DNA of 64,000 nt, from assembly GCF_029891575.1 (NCBI RefSeq), contig NZ_JARZHF010000009.1:62001-126000 (forward strand). Direction: 5' to 3'. A model generated the notes under the pieces. It had not been told where the DNA came from. It saw only the letters and a list, made by a program, of their open reading frames with translations, and made no database searches. The stretch's first letter is position 1. Every line of letters starts with the position of its first letter. The position numbers and the translations under genes were made by a program. Origin of the DNA: Salipaludibacillus daqingensis. GTDB taxonomy: Bacteria; Bacillota; Bacilli; Bacillales; Salisediminibacteriaceae. Positions 54,641-61,551 of the stretch are shown piece after piece.

Positions 54641-54649
54641 GGTTTTAAA

Positions 54650-54775
54650 AAGTTACGAAGTCTCCCTCTTATCTTTGCAGGACTCACCTGCAGGAATTAG
54701 CACCTGACCAATTTGTTGGCTGGTTGCTGAGACTTCAAAGGGCCTATCCCTCCATCTCTCACGATAAGAATTATT
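54650..54775 (-). ncRNA. S-box (SAM-I) riboswitch
   Basis: Minus strand shows TTATC...GAGAGATGGAGGGA, GGCCCTTTGAAGTCTCAGCAACC, a variable hairpin, GGTGCTAATTCC, TGCAGG/CCTGCA pairing and GATAAGAGGGAGA closing P1 (54668-54673 with 54763-54768). These are the S-box conserved blocks. SAM binding promotes termination, so the metI-metC-yitJ-metH operon is on when SAM is low. Confidence 0.97.
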
Positions 54776-54805
54776 CCGAATATTCATTTTAATTGATTGT
54801 TCCTC

Positions 54806-54834
54806 ATTGTATATGATGTGACAAGAAGATGCAA
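54806..54834 (-). promoter_or_regulatory. Methionine operon promoter
   Basis: Minus-strand TTGCAT (54829-54834), 17 bases, TACAAT (54806-54811). The S-box starts about 25 bases downstream. The region 54840-55038 between this and the next gene holds nothing else recognisable. Confidence 0.7.
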
Positions 54835-55038
54835 TAGCTTTTCGAACATTGTCTTGCTAGAAACGAGAAAATAGAGTACATTTTTCTTCAAAAATCATAA
54901 AAATTCCCTTCTATATTTTAAACAGAAAGGAATCATATCTTGACTTATTCATCTTCAAAGAGCTTCAAGAACTCCCGTGTTCTATTTTTCTTTCGGGTTT
55001 GTTACAATATCTTTGGCAGTTTCTTCCCTCTACTTTTC

Positions 55039-55518
55039 CTACTTAATGACTGGGATATGAATTTCGAACTCTTTCTCTCCCTTTAATACCGTTTCGAGAG
55101 AGTGTAACTCTACTTTAATCGGTAACGGATCATATGCGTCTACCTCTTCTGGCTTAAGTGGCGTTAACTTTTTATCTTGGATAGCTTGTTTAATTTCTTC
55201 ATAAGTTGTTTCCATTTTTTTCTCTTGCTTATGTCTCGAAATGAGGTACATACCCTCTGGCAGGACGTTACTCGTCATCCCATGTGGAATCTCTTCACAA
55301 CTATCTACTTCCCACCCTACATAATGAATGAATCCACCTCTGCGGTCGTGAATGGAAATCCCAATTAGTTCCGATTCATTCGTTTTATATTTAATTTCAT
55401 CCATTCGAGTTTTGGCCGCTTCTATAATTTGATGAATGTCCCCTCTGCTAGCTTCTTGATAGGTACCTTCCCAAACTAACCCAACTACGATTCTTTCCTT
55501 CATTCCCCTTACTTTCAT
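55039..55518 (-). CDS. GyrI-like / effector-binding-domain protein
   Basis: A 159-aa protein with the SOUL/GyrI-type effector-binding fold, like the C-terminal domain of multidrug-sensing regulators but without an HTH. Signs are GLVWEGTYQEASRGDIHQIIEAAKTRMDEIK, LIGISIHDRRGGFIHYVGWEVDSCEEIPHGM and a C-terminal pair of beta strands (KVELHSLETVLKG, EFEIHIPVIK). It may bind a hydrophobic ligand. ATG at 55518 has AAAGGGGG upstream; the longer frame (to 55587) adds unrelated residues. It is monocistronic. Confidence 0.65.
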   Translation of the reverse strand: MKVRGMKERIVVGLVWEGTYQEASRGDIHQIIEAAKTRMDEIKYKTNESELIGISIHDRRGGFIHYVGWEVDSCEEIPHGMTSNVLPEGMYLISRHKQEKKMETTYEEIKQAIQDKKLTPLKPEEVDAYDPLPIKVELHSLETVLKGEKEFEIHIPVIK

Positions 55519-55654
55519 ATATATTCCCCCTTTAAATAAAAAACGGTTACCTTCGTGATCATTTGATAAGACTACTTTCTTCATCACCTAGAAAATATCC
55601 TTTATTTCCTTTGGATCAACTTAAAATTAAGGTGAACAATGATTATCCAATTGT

Positions 55655-55908
55655 TGTACAATATAACATTTCACCAAATGATAGTATAAATGTTAATTAT
55701 TTATTCTGAATAAATAATTAATTACCCTAGATAAAGCCTGTATTACCAACATATCGCTAAAAAAATTAAATTTTCTTTAAAAAAGTAAGTCTTTTTAGGT
55801 TTTAAATTTGATTAACCGTGGTATTATATCCTTGTACAAGAGTTAAACAATATCCATACAAAGAATACACAAAAGTTGTACACATAATATGTGGAACTTG
55901 TTTAACTC
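55655..55908 (+). promoter_or_regulatory. Upstream region of the DUF4397 gene with repeated TTGTACA motifs
   Basis: About 420 bases lie between the GyrI-like gene and the DUF4397 gene. TTGTACAA occurs near 55657 and at 55832-55839 (inside the palindrome CTTGTACAAG), and TTGTACA near 55876. GAGTTAAACAA (55840-55850) and TTGTTTAACTC (55898-55908) are perfect inverted repeats, 47 bases apart, giving a large stem-loop just before the ribosome binding site. Operator sites and a leader structure are possible; neither is proven. Confidence 0.4.
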
Positions 55909-55937
55909 AAAAAAAATTCAAGGAGATGATTAGTTTG

Positions 55938-56753
55938 ATGAAGAAAATGAAGTGGGTCACATCAAGTCTAGTATTTTTGTTAATGTTTGGAATGTTTGCT
56001 AGTGCTGGTTTAGCAGACGGGCATGAAGACGATGCAATGGTTCGAGTATTCCATGCCTCTCCTGATGCACCCGCAGTTGATGTTTATGTAAATGGCGATG
56101 CAGCCGTTGAAGGCGCAGCATTTAAAGACATTACCGGTTACTTAGAATTACCTGCAGGTGACCACGAGGTAGCGATTTTCCCTGCTGGTGAAGATGGGGA
56201 AGGCGACCCAGTTATTGAAGCAACATTGTCAGTAGAAGCAGGTCAAGCTTATACAGTTGCTGCAACAAACACATTGGACTCATTAGCGTTAGAAGTTATC
56301 TCCGATGACAACACAGTTGACGAAGGCATGACTAAGGTTCGTGTTGGACACTTATCTCCAGGCGCTCCTGCAGTTGACGTTGGACTTGTAGGTGGGGATT
56401 CCTTATTCGAAGGTGCTGAATTCTTCGCGGTAACTGATTACTTAGACCTAGAGGCTGATACGTATGACCTTGAAATTCGTGCTGCTGGAACTGAAGATGC
56501 TGTATTAGACTTATCTGGTACTGAACTACAAGGTGATATGGTTTACTCTGTGTATGCAGTAGGTGAAGGTGTCGAAGATCTAGAAGTAGTTGTTGTTGCT
56601 GACGAAGCACATGAAATGCCTTCTGAAATGCCTGCAACAGGTATGGGTGGAGCATCTCAATCAAATACTTTCCTTCCACTATTCTTAACAATGATCGCTG
56701 GTGGAGCAGTATTAACAGTATTTTTTCGCAAAAGATTGGCAACACAAGCATAA
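55938..56753 (+). CDS. DUF4397 surface protein with sortase-type C-terminal signal
   Basis: A 271-aa secreted protein. A signal peptide covers about residues 1-26 (MKKMKWVTSSLVFLLMFGMF). Two DUF4397 repeats start MVRVFHASPDAPAVDVYVNG (about 33) and TKVRVGHLSPGAPAVDVGL (about 130). The C-terminus has MPATGMGG, a variant of LPxTG, then a hydrophobic stretch and FRKRLATQA, the classic wall-sorting layout. The sortase encoded 16 bases downstream is the likely partner. The mature protein is very acidic. AAGGAG precedes a TTG/ATG pair at 55935/55938; ATG is chosen. Function of DUF4397 is unknown. Confidence 0.85.
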   Translation: MKKMKWVTSSLVFLLMFGMFASAGLADGHEDDAMVRVFHASPDAPAVDVYVNGDAAVEGAAFKDITGYLELPAGDHEVAIFPAGEDGEGDPVIEATLSVEAGQAYTVAATNTLDSLALEVISDDNTVDEGMTKVRVGHLSPGAPAVDVGLVGGDSLFEGAEFFAVTDYLDLEADTYDLEIRAAGTEDAVLDLSGTELQGDMVYSVYAVGEGVEDLEVVVVADEAHEMPSEMPATGMGGASQSNTFLPLFLTMIAGGAVLTVFFRKRLATQA

Positions 56754-56769
56754 ATTATTATCTACAGGA

Positions 56770-57492
56770 TTGATTGTTACATTAGCCTTCATTCTTACTG
56801 CATGTGTCGCTGAGAATGAAGGCAATCAAAATAATGTAGATGAAACATCAAATACAATTGAGACGAGTGAGGCTATTTCATCTTCTGAACATACTTCGTC
56901 TGAAGATGTGGAAGAAAATGTAAATAATAACCTCGTTAACGAAGAGTCTTCTAATATAGTTGAGGAAGAAGTAGAAGAATCGGAAACCGTTACTGTGTCG
57001 GAACCAATTGAGCCCGTTTACGGTAGCTCATCACAAGGTATTATTCCGGTTACTGTTGAGATTCCTGCCATCGATGTAAAAGCTGATGTTACAGAAGTTG
57101 GACTTGAAGACGACGGTGCAATGGAAGTTCCTGACGATGGTGACTTAGTCGGTTGGTTTAACCGAGGCGTCAAACCAGGAGCAACAGGTAACGCTGTCTT
57201 AGCTGGTCACGTAGATGATCGTTCAGGTCCTGCTATCTTTTTCGACTTAAAAGATTTAGAAATCGGTGACAAAATTATCATCACAGATGAAGATGGAACC
57301 GTTCTTACATTTCAAGTGAAAGATCGAGAAGTTTATCCTTATGATGATGCACCAATTTCCAAAGTATTTGGTCCTTCTTCTTCAAGAAATTTAAACCTTA
57401 TTACTTGTACAGGAGAATTCGATCGTGATCAAGGTACTCACAGAGAGCGTTTAGTTGTATTTACCGAATTAGTTGAAGAAGAGCAAGCCTAA
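56770..57492 (+). CDS. Class F sortase, membrane-anchored
   Basis: A 240-aa sortase. The catalytic triad is His147 in NAVLAGHVDDRSG, Cys213 in NLITCTGEFD and Arg227 in HRERLVVF, fitting class F. It has an acidic Ser-rich linker (about residues 13-90) and a lipobox-like FILTAC at residue 12, so it may be lipid-anchored. The start is problematic: TTG at 56770 gives a signal without positive residues and has no ribosome binding site, while the frame upstream encodes KHKLLSTG, a perfect n-region, with no start codon. It is in the +1 frame relative to the DUF4397 gene. Confidence 0.85.
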   Translation: MIVTLAFILTACVAENEGNQNNVDETSNTIETSEAISSSEHTSSEDVEENVNNNLVNEESSNIVEEEVEESETVTVSEPIEPVYGSSSQGIIPVTVEIPAIDVKADVTEVGLEDDGAMEVPDDGDLVGWFNRGVKPGATGNAVLAGHVDDRSGPAIFFDLKDLEIGDKIIITDEDGTVLTFQVKDREVYPYDDAPISKVFGPSSSRNLNLITCTGEFDRDQGTHRERLVVFTELVEEEQA

Positions 57493-57555
57493 CCCGGCTT
57501 GCTCTTTTGTTTGTCGATTACTCCATCGAATTTTTCCGTATTTCAACATATAGAA

Positions 57556-57888
57556 TTAACCATGGTCGTCCATTTTTTGTCGGTGTTTGTGTAATCCGAT
57601 ATGGTGATACAAAGCAAATTCTTTTTGTGCCTTGCGAGCGCGATTACTTTTAATGCCCATTTTATCGAGAATTTTTTTGATAGATACTTGCGTTACTTGA
57701 TATTTTGCTGAACTTCGTTTGATAGCATCTTGCTTTCGCAAGTCATAAATCGTCATTCCGTTTATTGCATATAACACAGCGGAAAATTCTCTTCGCGGGA
57801 GGTGTAGATGATTGTTTTTTAAGAAGGTTTTTAATTCAAGGAAATTTGCTTCTCTCGCTTGATCAATGATATTACGATCGAGACTCAT
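57556..57888 (-). CDS. Small basic protein of unknown function
   Basis: A 110-aa, mostly helical and basic protein. No family is recognised. It has AIKRSSAKYQVTQVSIKKILDKMGIKSNRARKAQ in the C-terminal half, which could fold as a helix-turn-helix and bind nucleic acid. ATG at 57888 lies 8 bases after AGGAGG, a strong ribosome binding site, so it is likely translated. It is convergent with the sortase gene and divergent from the thiW leader. Confidence 0.55.
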   Translation of the reverse strand: MSLDRNIIDQAREANFLELKTFLKNNHLHLPRREFSAVLYAINGMTIYDLRKQDAIKRSSAKYQVTQVSIKKILDKMGIKSNRARKAQKEFALYHHIGLHKHRQKMDDHG

Positions 57889-57931
57889 CCCGATCACCTC
57901 CTTTTCCTTCTATTATACTAGAAAAGAACGG

Positions 57932-57959
57932 TTGACATATAGGATTCATCTGTTAGAAT
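57932..57959 (+). promoter_or_regulatory. thiW leader promoter
   Basis: Consensus TTGACA (57932-57937), 16 bases, TAGAAT (57954-57959). Confidence 0.65.
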
Positions 57960-57979
57960 CAAGAGAAATAATAAATCAT

Positions 57980-58072
57980 CTACTAGGGGTGCTCATGAAA
58001 TGAGCTGAGAGAAAGGTCCATACCTTTTAACTCTATGAACCTGATCTGGGTTAAACCAGCGGAGGGAAGTAG
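57980..58072 (+). ncRNA. THI-box (TPP) riboswitch
   Basis: GGGGTGCTC...GAGCTGAGAGAAAGG, CTATGAACCTGATCTGGGTTAA and CCAGCGGAGGGAAGT are the conserved TPP aptamer blocks; CTACT/AGTAG closes P1. TPP binding shuts off the downstream gene. Confidence 0.97.
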
Positions 58073-58105
58073 CAAAATGTAATCCTGTTTTACCTACTTT
58101 TGTTA

Positions 58106-58153
58106 CCAAAGTCAGGTTCTTTCATCTTAAATGAGAGGACTTGGCTTTTTTTA
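58106..58153 (+). terminator. THI-box expression-platform terminator
   Basis: CCAAAGTC and CTTTCAT on the left pair with ATGAGAG and GACTTGG on the right, then CTTTTTTTA. Confidence 0.75.
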
Positions 58154-58200
58154 TGCTCTTTTTTCAGTGAGTTGGTTATTAAAAAGGAGGCAACACAAAC

Positions 58201-58683
58201 ATGAATCGTACACACAAATTGACGTTGATGGCGATGCTTATCGCAATTGGTATTGTCGGTGCTACCTTTATTTGGTTCCCGGCTGGAGTAGCTAGAGCGT
58301 ATCCCGTTCAACATGCTGTCAATGTCATTGCCGCTGTTACCTTAGGCCCTGGACCAGCTATTGTCATTGCCTTTGCAATTGGATTGTTACGCAATTTACT
58401 AGGTGTCGGAACAATACTAGCATTTCCTGGTGGAATGGCTGGTGCACTGTTAGCAGGACTCGCTTATCGTTGGAGAAAAAAGAAATCTTCAGCAGTTATT
58501 GGAGAAGTAATTGGAACAGGGATTATCGGTTCTCTTCTTGCCGTTCCGCTTGCGCAATTTTTTCTCGGGCAATCAGCTGGTGTTTTCTTCTTTATTCCTG
58601 CTTTTCTTGTAAGCAGTGCTTCAGGGGCTATCCTCGCTTGGATCATTTTGTCGCGTATTCCTAAAGATAAAATTTTATCTTAA
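58201..58683 (+). CDS. thiW: ThiW, ECF-type thiazole transporter S component
   Basis: A 160-aa membrane protein with five or six helices, the substrate-binding component of an energy-coupling-factor transporter for a thiamine thiazole precursor. AYPVQHAVNVIAAVTLGPGPAIVIAFAIGLLRNLLG (about residues 31-66) and FPGGMAGALLAGLAYR are family signatures. A shared ECF module must be encoded elsewhere. It is controlled by the THI-box upstream, as is usual for thiW. AAAGGAGG lies about 9 bases before the ATG. It is a single gene. Confidence 0.93.
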   Translation: MNRTHKLTLMAMLIAIGIVGATFIWFPAGVARAYPVQHAVNVIAAVTLGPGPAIVIAFAIGLLRNLLGVGTILAFPGGMAGALLAGLAYRWRKKKSSAVIGEVIGTGIIGSLLAVPLAQFFLGQSAGVFFFIPAFLVSSASGAILAWIILSRIPKDKILS

Positions 58684-58686
58684 GAA

Positions 58687-58718
58687 AAAGGTTGCCTCAA
58701 ACTGAGGCAACTTTTTGT
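58687..58718 (+). terminator. Intrinsic terminator after thiW
   Basis: AAGGTTGCCTCA and TGAGGCAACTTTTTG; the stem is perfect with a three-base loop. Confidence 0.92.
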
Positions 58719-58801
58719 ACATTTACGTTTAACTCCATTGTTTTTGAGATAGAAAAAATATTTGACTAAAGCCTGTAACGCTTAATTAATTTTTTTACGA
58801 T

Positions 58802-59362
58802 CTAAAGTGACCCATCTACAACAATATCTAATTTTCCTGTTCCAGGATCTATGACTAAGCCATGAACTGGAATATCTGATGAAAATAAAGGATGTTCTTT
58901 AATCATATGAACACTATTTTCAATACTGTCCTCCACACTATCAAATCCTTTAAGCCACGTTTCTAAATCAATACCTGCATGCGTTAACAAATCCACTGTT
59001 TCATCTGAAATACCATGTGCTTTTGTTTTTTCCAATATCGATGACGCATTTAAATTAGACATACCACAATCATGGTGACCTACAACATACACTTCATCCG
59101 CTTCTAACTCATAAACCGCAATTAAAATGCTACGCATAATGCTGCCAAAAGGATGAGAAACGATTGCCCCTGCATTTTTGATTATCTTTGTATCGCCATT
59201 TTTCACATTCATTGCTTTAGGCAACATATCTTGTAATCTCGTATCCATACAAGAAAGAATGACCATCTTTTTATCAGGGTATTTTGTCGTTTGGTACTGA
59301 ATATACTCCTTACTTTCAACGAAAGCTTTGTTATATTCGAGAATTTTAGGTAGTAAAGACAT
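58802..59362 (-). CDS. Beta-class carbonic anhydrase
   Basis: A 186-aa zinc enzyme that interconverts CO2 and bicarbonate. The ligands are Cys38 in SCMDTR, His96 and Cys99 in VGHHDCG, and the catalytic dyad Asp40-Arg42 is intact. Length and KIIKNAGAIVSHPFGSIMRSI fit the YtiB/YvdA-type group of bacilli. It is a single gene. Its product could feed or draw on bicarbonate moved by the SulP transporter at 3086, but the genes are far apart and no link is shown. Confidence 0.95.
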   Translation of the reverse strand: MSLLPKILEYNKAFVESKEYIQYQTTKYPDKKMVILSCMDTRLQDMLPKAMNVKNGDTKIIKNAGAIVSHPFGSIMRSILIAVYELEADEVYVVGHHDCGMSNLNASSILEKTKAHGISDETVDLLTHAGIDLETWLKGFDSVEDSIENSVHMIKEHPLFSSDIPVHGLVIDPGTGKLDIVVDGSL

Positions 59363-59550
59363 AAGATTCCTCCTTTATTATCAGTAAATCTATAAAACCT
59401 ACTTATTAGGTTGATTATATGTTCTTTTCGTTTCTTGTCAACATGCAACATCTTTTTTGAGAAGAAATTTGAGTCGATTTTTACATCCATTCGAACGATT
59501 TTATATGATAAACTTAAAAACAACTATGGAATTAATTGGAGGTCATTTAT

Positions 59551-59841
59551 ATGGAATGGATTGCAATTGCAATCGGGATTGCGGTAGCTGGATTTTTCAT
59601 TGGCGAAGGCATTAAAAACGTAGGTAAAGGGTCTGACCAAGCATCGTTAGCATCTTTTAAATCACTTTTCGAAAACCAAGATCAATTCATCAAAGAGAAA
59701 CATCTTCATGATTTTCTTGGAATTTCAAAAGAAGATGCACAGTCTATCGCGCAAAAGTATCCTGATATCCCTCACGTTACGATTAATGGTAATATCTACT
59801 ACCCTAAAGCCAAACTAAGACAATGGCTCAATAACCTATAA
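59551..59841 (+). CDS. Membrane-anchored helix-turn-helix-like small protein
   Basis: A 96-aa protein with one N-terminal membrane segment (EWIAIAIGIAVAGFFIGEGI, about residues 2-21) and a C-terminal domain reading HDFLGISKEDAQSIAQKYPDIPHVTINGNIYYPKAKLRQWL, similar to the MerR/excisionase-type helix-turn-helix. The combination suggests a membrane-tethered nucleic-acid- or protein-binding module; its target is unknown. ATG at 59551 follows TGGAGGT by 7 bases. Its stop overlaps the convergent acetyltransferase gene by 6 bases. Confidence 0.65.
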   Translation: MEWIAIAIGIAVAGFFIGEGIKNVGKGSDQASLASFKSLFENQDQFIKEKHLHDFLGISKEDAQSIAQKYPDIPHVTINGNIYYPKAKLRQWLNNL

Positions 59842-60345
59842 TTCTCTTCGATATCGAAGGGAGGTATAGTCTTCATCTTCCTTCGATTGATACGTTTTTT
59901 GTTCATGTTGATACTTAAAACCTCTTGCTTCATAAAATGGTATGCCCTTGTGATTTTCCTTTTGAATCGAAACCCATTGTTGTTTCGCACCTAGCTTTTT
60001 CTGTTGTTCTGTCACTACAGTAAGGAGCCTTGTTCCAATTCCTTCGTTCCTTCGTGATGGATCAAGATAAAGCACAAATATTTCTCCTGTTTCTTCTCCT
60101 GTCATCCCTCCACCAATCGCTCCTATTACTTGACGATTCTCTAGAGCAACAAACCAGCCTCCCCATTCCTTGCTAGTATTTTTAATTTCATCTAATATAC
60201 GGTGATGGTTATAAAACTCGTCACAAACTCTTTGAATATAAGCATCATCGCAAAGATCAGAATATGTATCCCACTGAGCAGCGGTACAAACATCTGCAAT
60301 TCCCTCTACATGAACTTCTGTTGCTTTTTGAACGGTAATCATCAA
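59836..60345 (-). CDS. GNAT-family N-acetyltransferase
   Basis: A 169-aa acetyltransferase of the RimI-like group. The acetyl-CoA motif is LYLDPSRRNEGIGTRLLTVVTEQQKKLG (Q/RxxGxG/A core, about residues 93-120), followed by VSIQKENHKGIPFYEARGFKYQHEQ. The N-terminus IRKATEVHVEGIADVC-like sequence is usual. Substrate unknown. It lies 6 bases downstream of a SAM methyltransferase gene on the same strand and is probably co-transcribed with it. Confidence 0.9.
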   Translation of the reverse strand: MMITVQKATEVHVEGIADVCTAAQWDTYSDLCDDAYIQRVCDEFYNHHRILDEIKNTSKEWGGWFVALENRQVIGAIGGGMTGEETGEIFVLYLDPSRRNEGIGTRLLTVVTEQQKKLGAKQQWVSIQKENHKGIPFYEARGFKYQHEQKTYQSKEDEDYTSLRYRREL

Positions 60346-60351
60346 TTACCT

Positions 60352-61116
60352 TTACCACCTTTCGTGATAGGTTGCTTCAAATGTAATGATCTGATCAGAT
60401 TCTGATGGGTATGTACCATAAGAATAGTCAGCTGAGATGATGATATCTTCAAAACCTAGTCCCTCCAATATATTACGGAATTCTTCCATACCATACCATC
60501 GTAGAGGAAACCGCTCCAGTTCAGTTTCTATTAACTTTCCTTTTCGCCATTTTTCATAGCGTCCATGAGAAATCGTAAATTGGTTTATCATATCTACTTC
60601 CACCAATTTATTTTCGTGAGTAATCATATCACCATTTTCACATTCCCATGTTTTTGTAGACAACTTTCCGACGGTGAGGTCTGTTGGCAACAATAAATCA
60701 ACGATTAATCTTCCTCCATCGCGGAGATGATCACGAAAATTCCTAAGTGCTTGTAACGATTTTTCCCTTTCATGTATGAGTAAAAAAGTCCCTGAAGGTA
60801 CAACAATAGCTTCATATCTTTGATTGGAATAAAAAGATTCCATATCCGCTTCGAATAGTTCTGTAGCTAATTCTCGATCTCGACAATTTGATTGACAAAT
60901 TTTTAACATCTCTGATGATTGATCAAAACCATCCACAGTTAACCCTGCCTCTAATAAAGGAATGAGGATTCGCCCTGTCCCTGTTGCAGGTTCTAATACC
61001 GGTCCTTTACAATGAACTAAACGCTCCAAATAAAACTCTACGTCTCCGAAAGAATGTCCAATCGGTTTGTCCATATCGTACACTTCTGAGGATAACCGGT
61101 TATAGTAACTCAGCAC
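60352..61116 (-). CDS. Class I SAM-dependent methyltransferase
   Basis: A 254-aa methyltransferase. Motif I is VLEPATGTGRILIPLLEAG (about residues 35-53), with the acidic FDQSSEM after strand 2 and IVVPSGTFLLIHERE after strand 4. The C-terminal YGTYPSESDQIITFEATYH is seen in small-molecule methyltransferases of bacilli. GTG at 61116 follows GGAGGTG by 6 bases; the open frame continues to 61131 but that extension includes the ribosome binding site. It is first in a unit with the GNAT gene. Confidence 0.88.
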   Translation of the reverse strand: MLSYYNRLSSEVYDMDKPIGHSFGDVEFYLERLVHCKGPVLEPATGTGRILIPLLEAGLTVDGFDQSSEMLKICQSNCRDRELATELFEADMESFYSNQRYEAIVVPSGTFLLIHEREKSLQALRNFRDHLRDGGRLIVDLLLPTDLTVGKLSTKTWECENGDMITHENKLVEVDMINQFTISHGRYEKWRKGKLIETELERFPLRWYGMEEFRNILEGLGFEDIIISADYSYGTYPSESDQIITFEATYHERW

Positions 61117-61350
61117 GCACAACACCTCCACTTATGATCGCTTATTCAACCACTCTTCTACATCCATCTCCTTTTTTCCTACTTTACTGTCAACAAAGTA
61201 CATGAAATTCGTTCCATTCTCATTTTTTCTTATAATAAAAATTTGAAGAAAGTATGAAAAAACTGGAACAAAAAAGTGAACAAAAAAATATATAACCTTC
61301 TTCTGGTGATTTCTATCACTTATTTACCTCCCATAAGTTACTTATACTTA

Positions 61351-61514
61351 AGCTCTGTTATCGTTCCATGTTGATTTTTCAAAATCTATAAAACGTGTTT
61401 GCGAAAAAAGTATCGCTGAAGATCCCAAAGAGGGAGTTTCAAGAGGAAGCTATGAGATCATTTCAGGCAAGCAAATGTGGTTTTTCAAGATCAACAATAG
61501 AATTTAACAGAGCC
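61351..61514. mobile_element. 164-bp MITE-like element with 8-bp target duplication
   Basis: Terminal inverted repeats: left AGCTCTGTTA...TGTTGAT (61351-61375) and right complement GGCTCTGTTA...TGTTGAT (61490-61514), matching in the outer nine bases (after the first) and in TGTTGAT. Flanks TATACTTA (61343-61350) and TATACTAA (61515-61522) agree at 7 of 8 bases, consistent with an 8-bp duplication. No open frame is inside. No parent insertion sequence is in the window. The 235 bases to its left hold nothing else. Confidence 0.65.
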
Positions 61515-61551
61515 TATACTAAAAAACAAATAAACAGGGAGTGATTTTAAG

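Noticed and set aside
56332-56751. 139-codon frame antisense to the DUF4397 gene
   Set aside because: Gln/Leu/His-rich translation of the opposite strand of an acidic repeat protein; no start signals.
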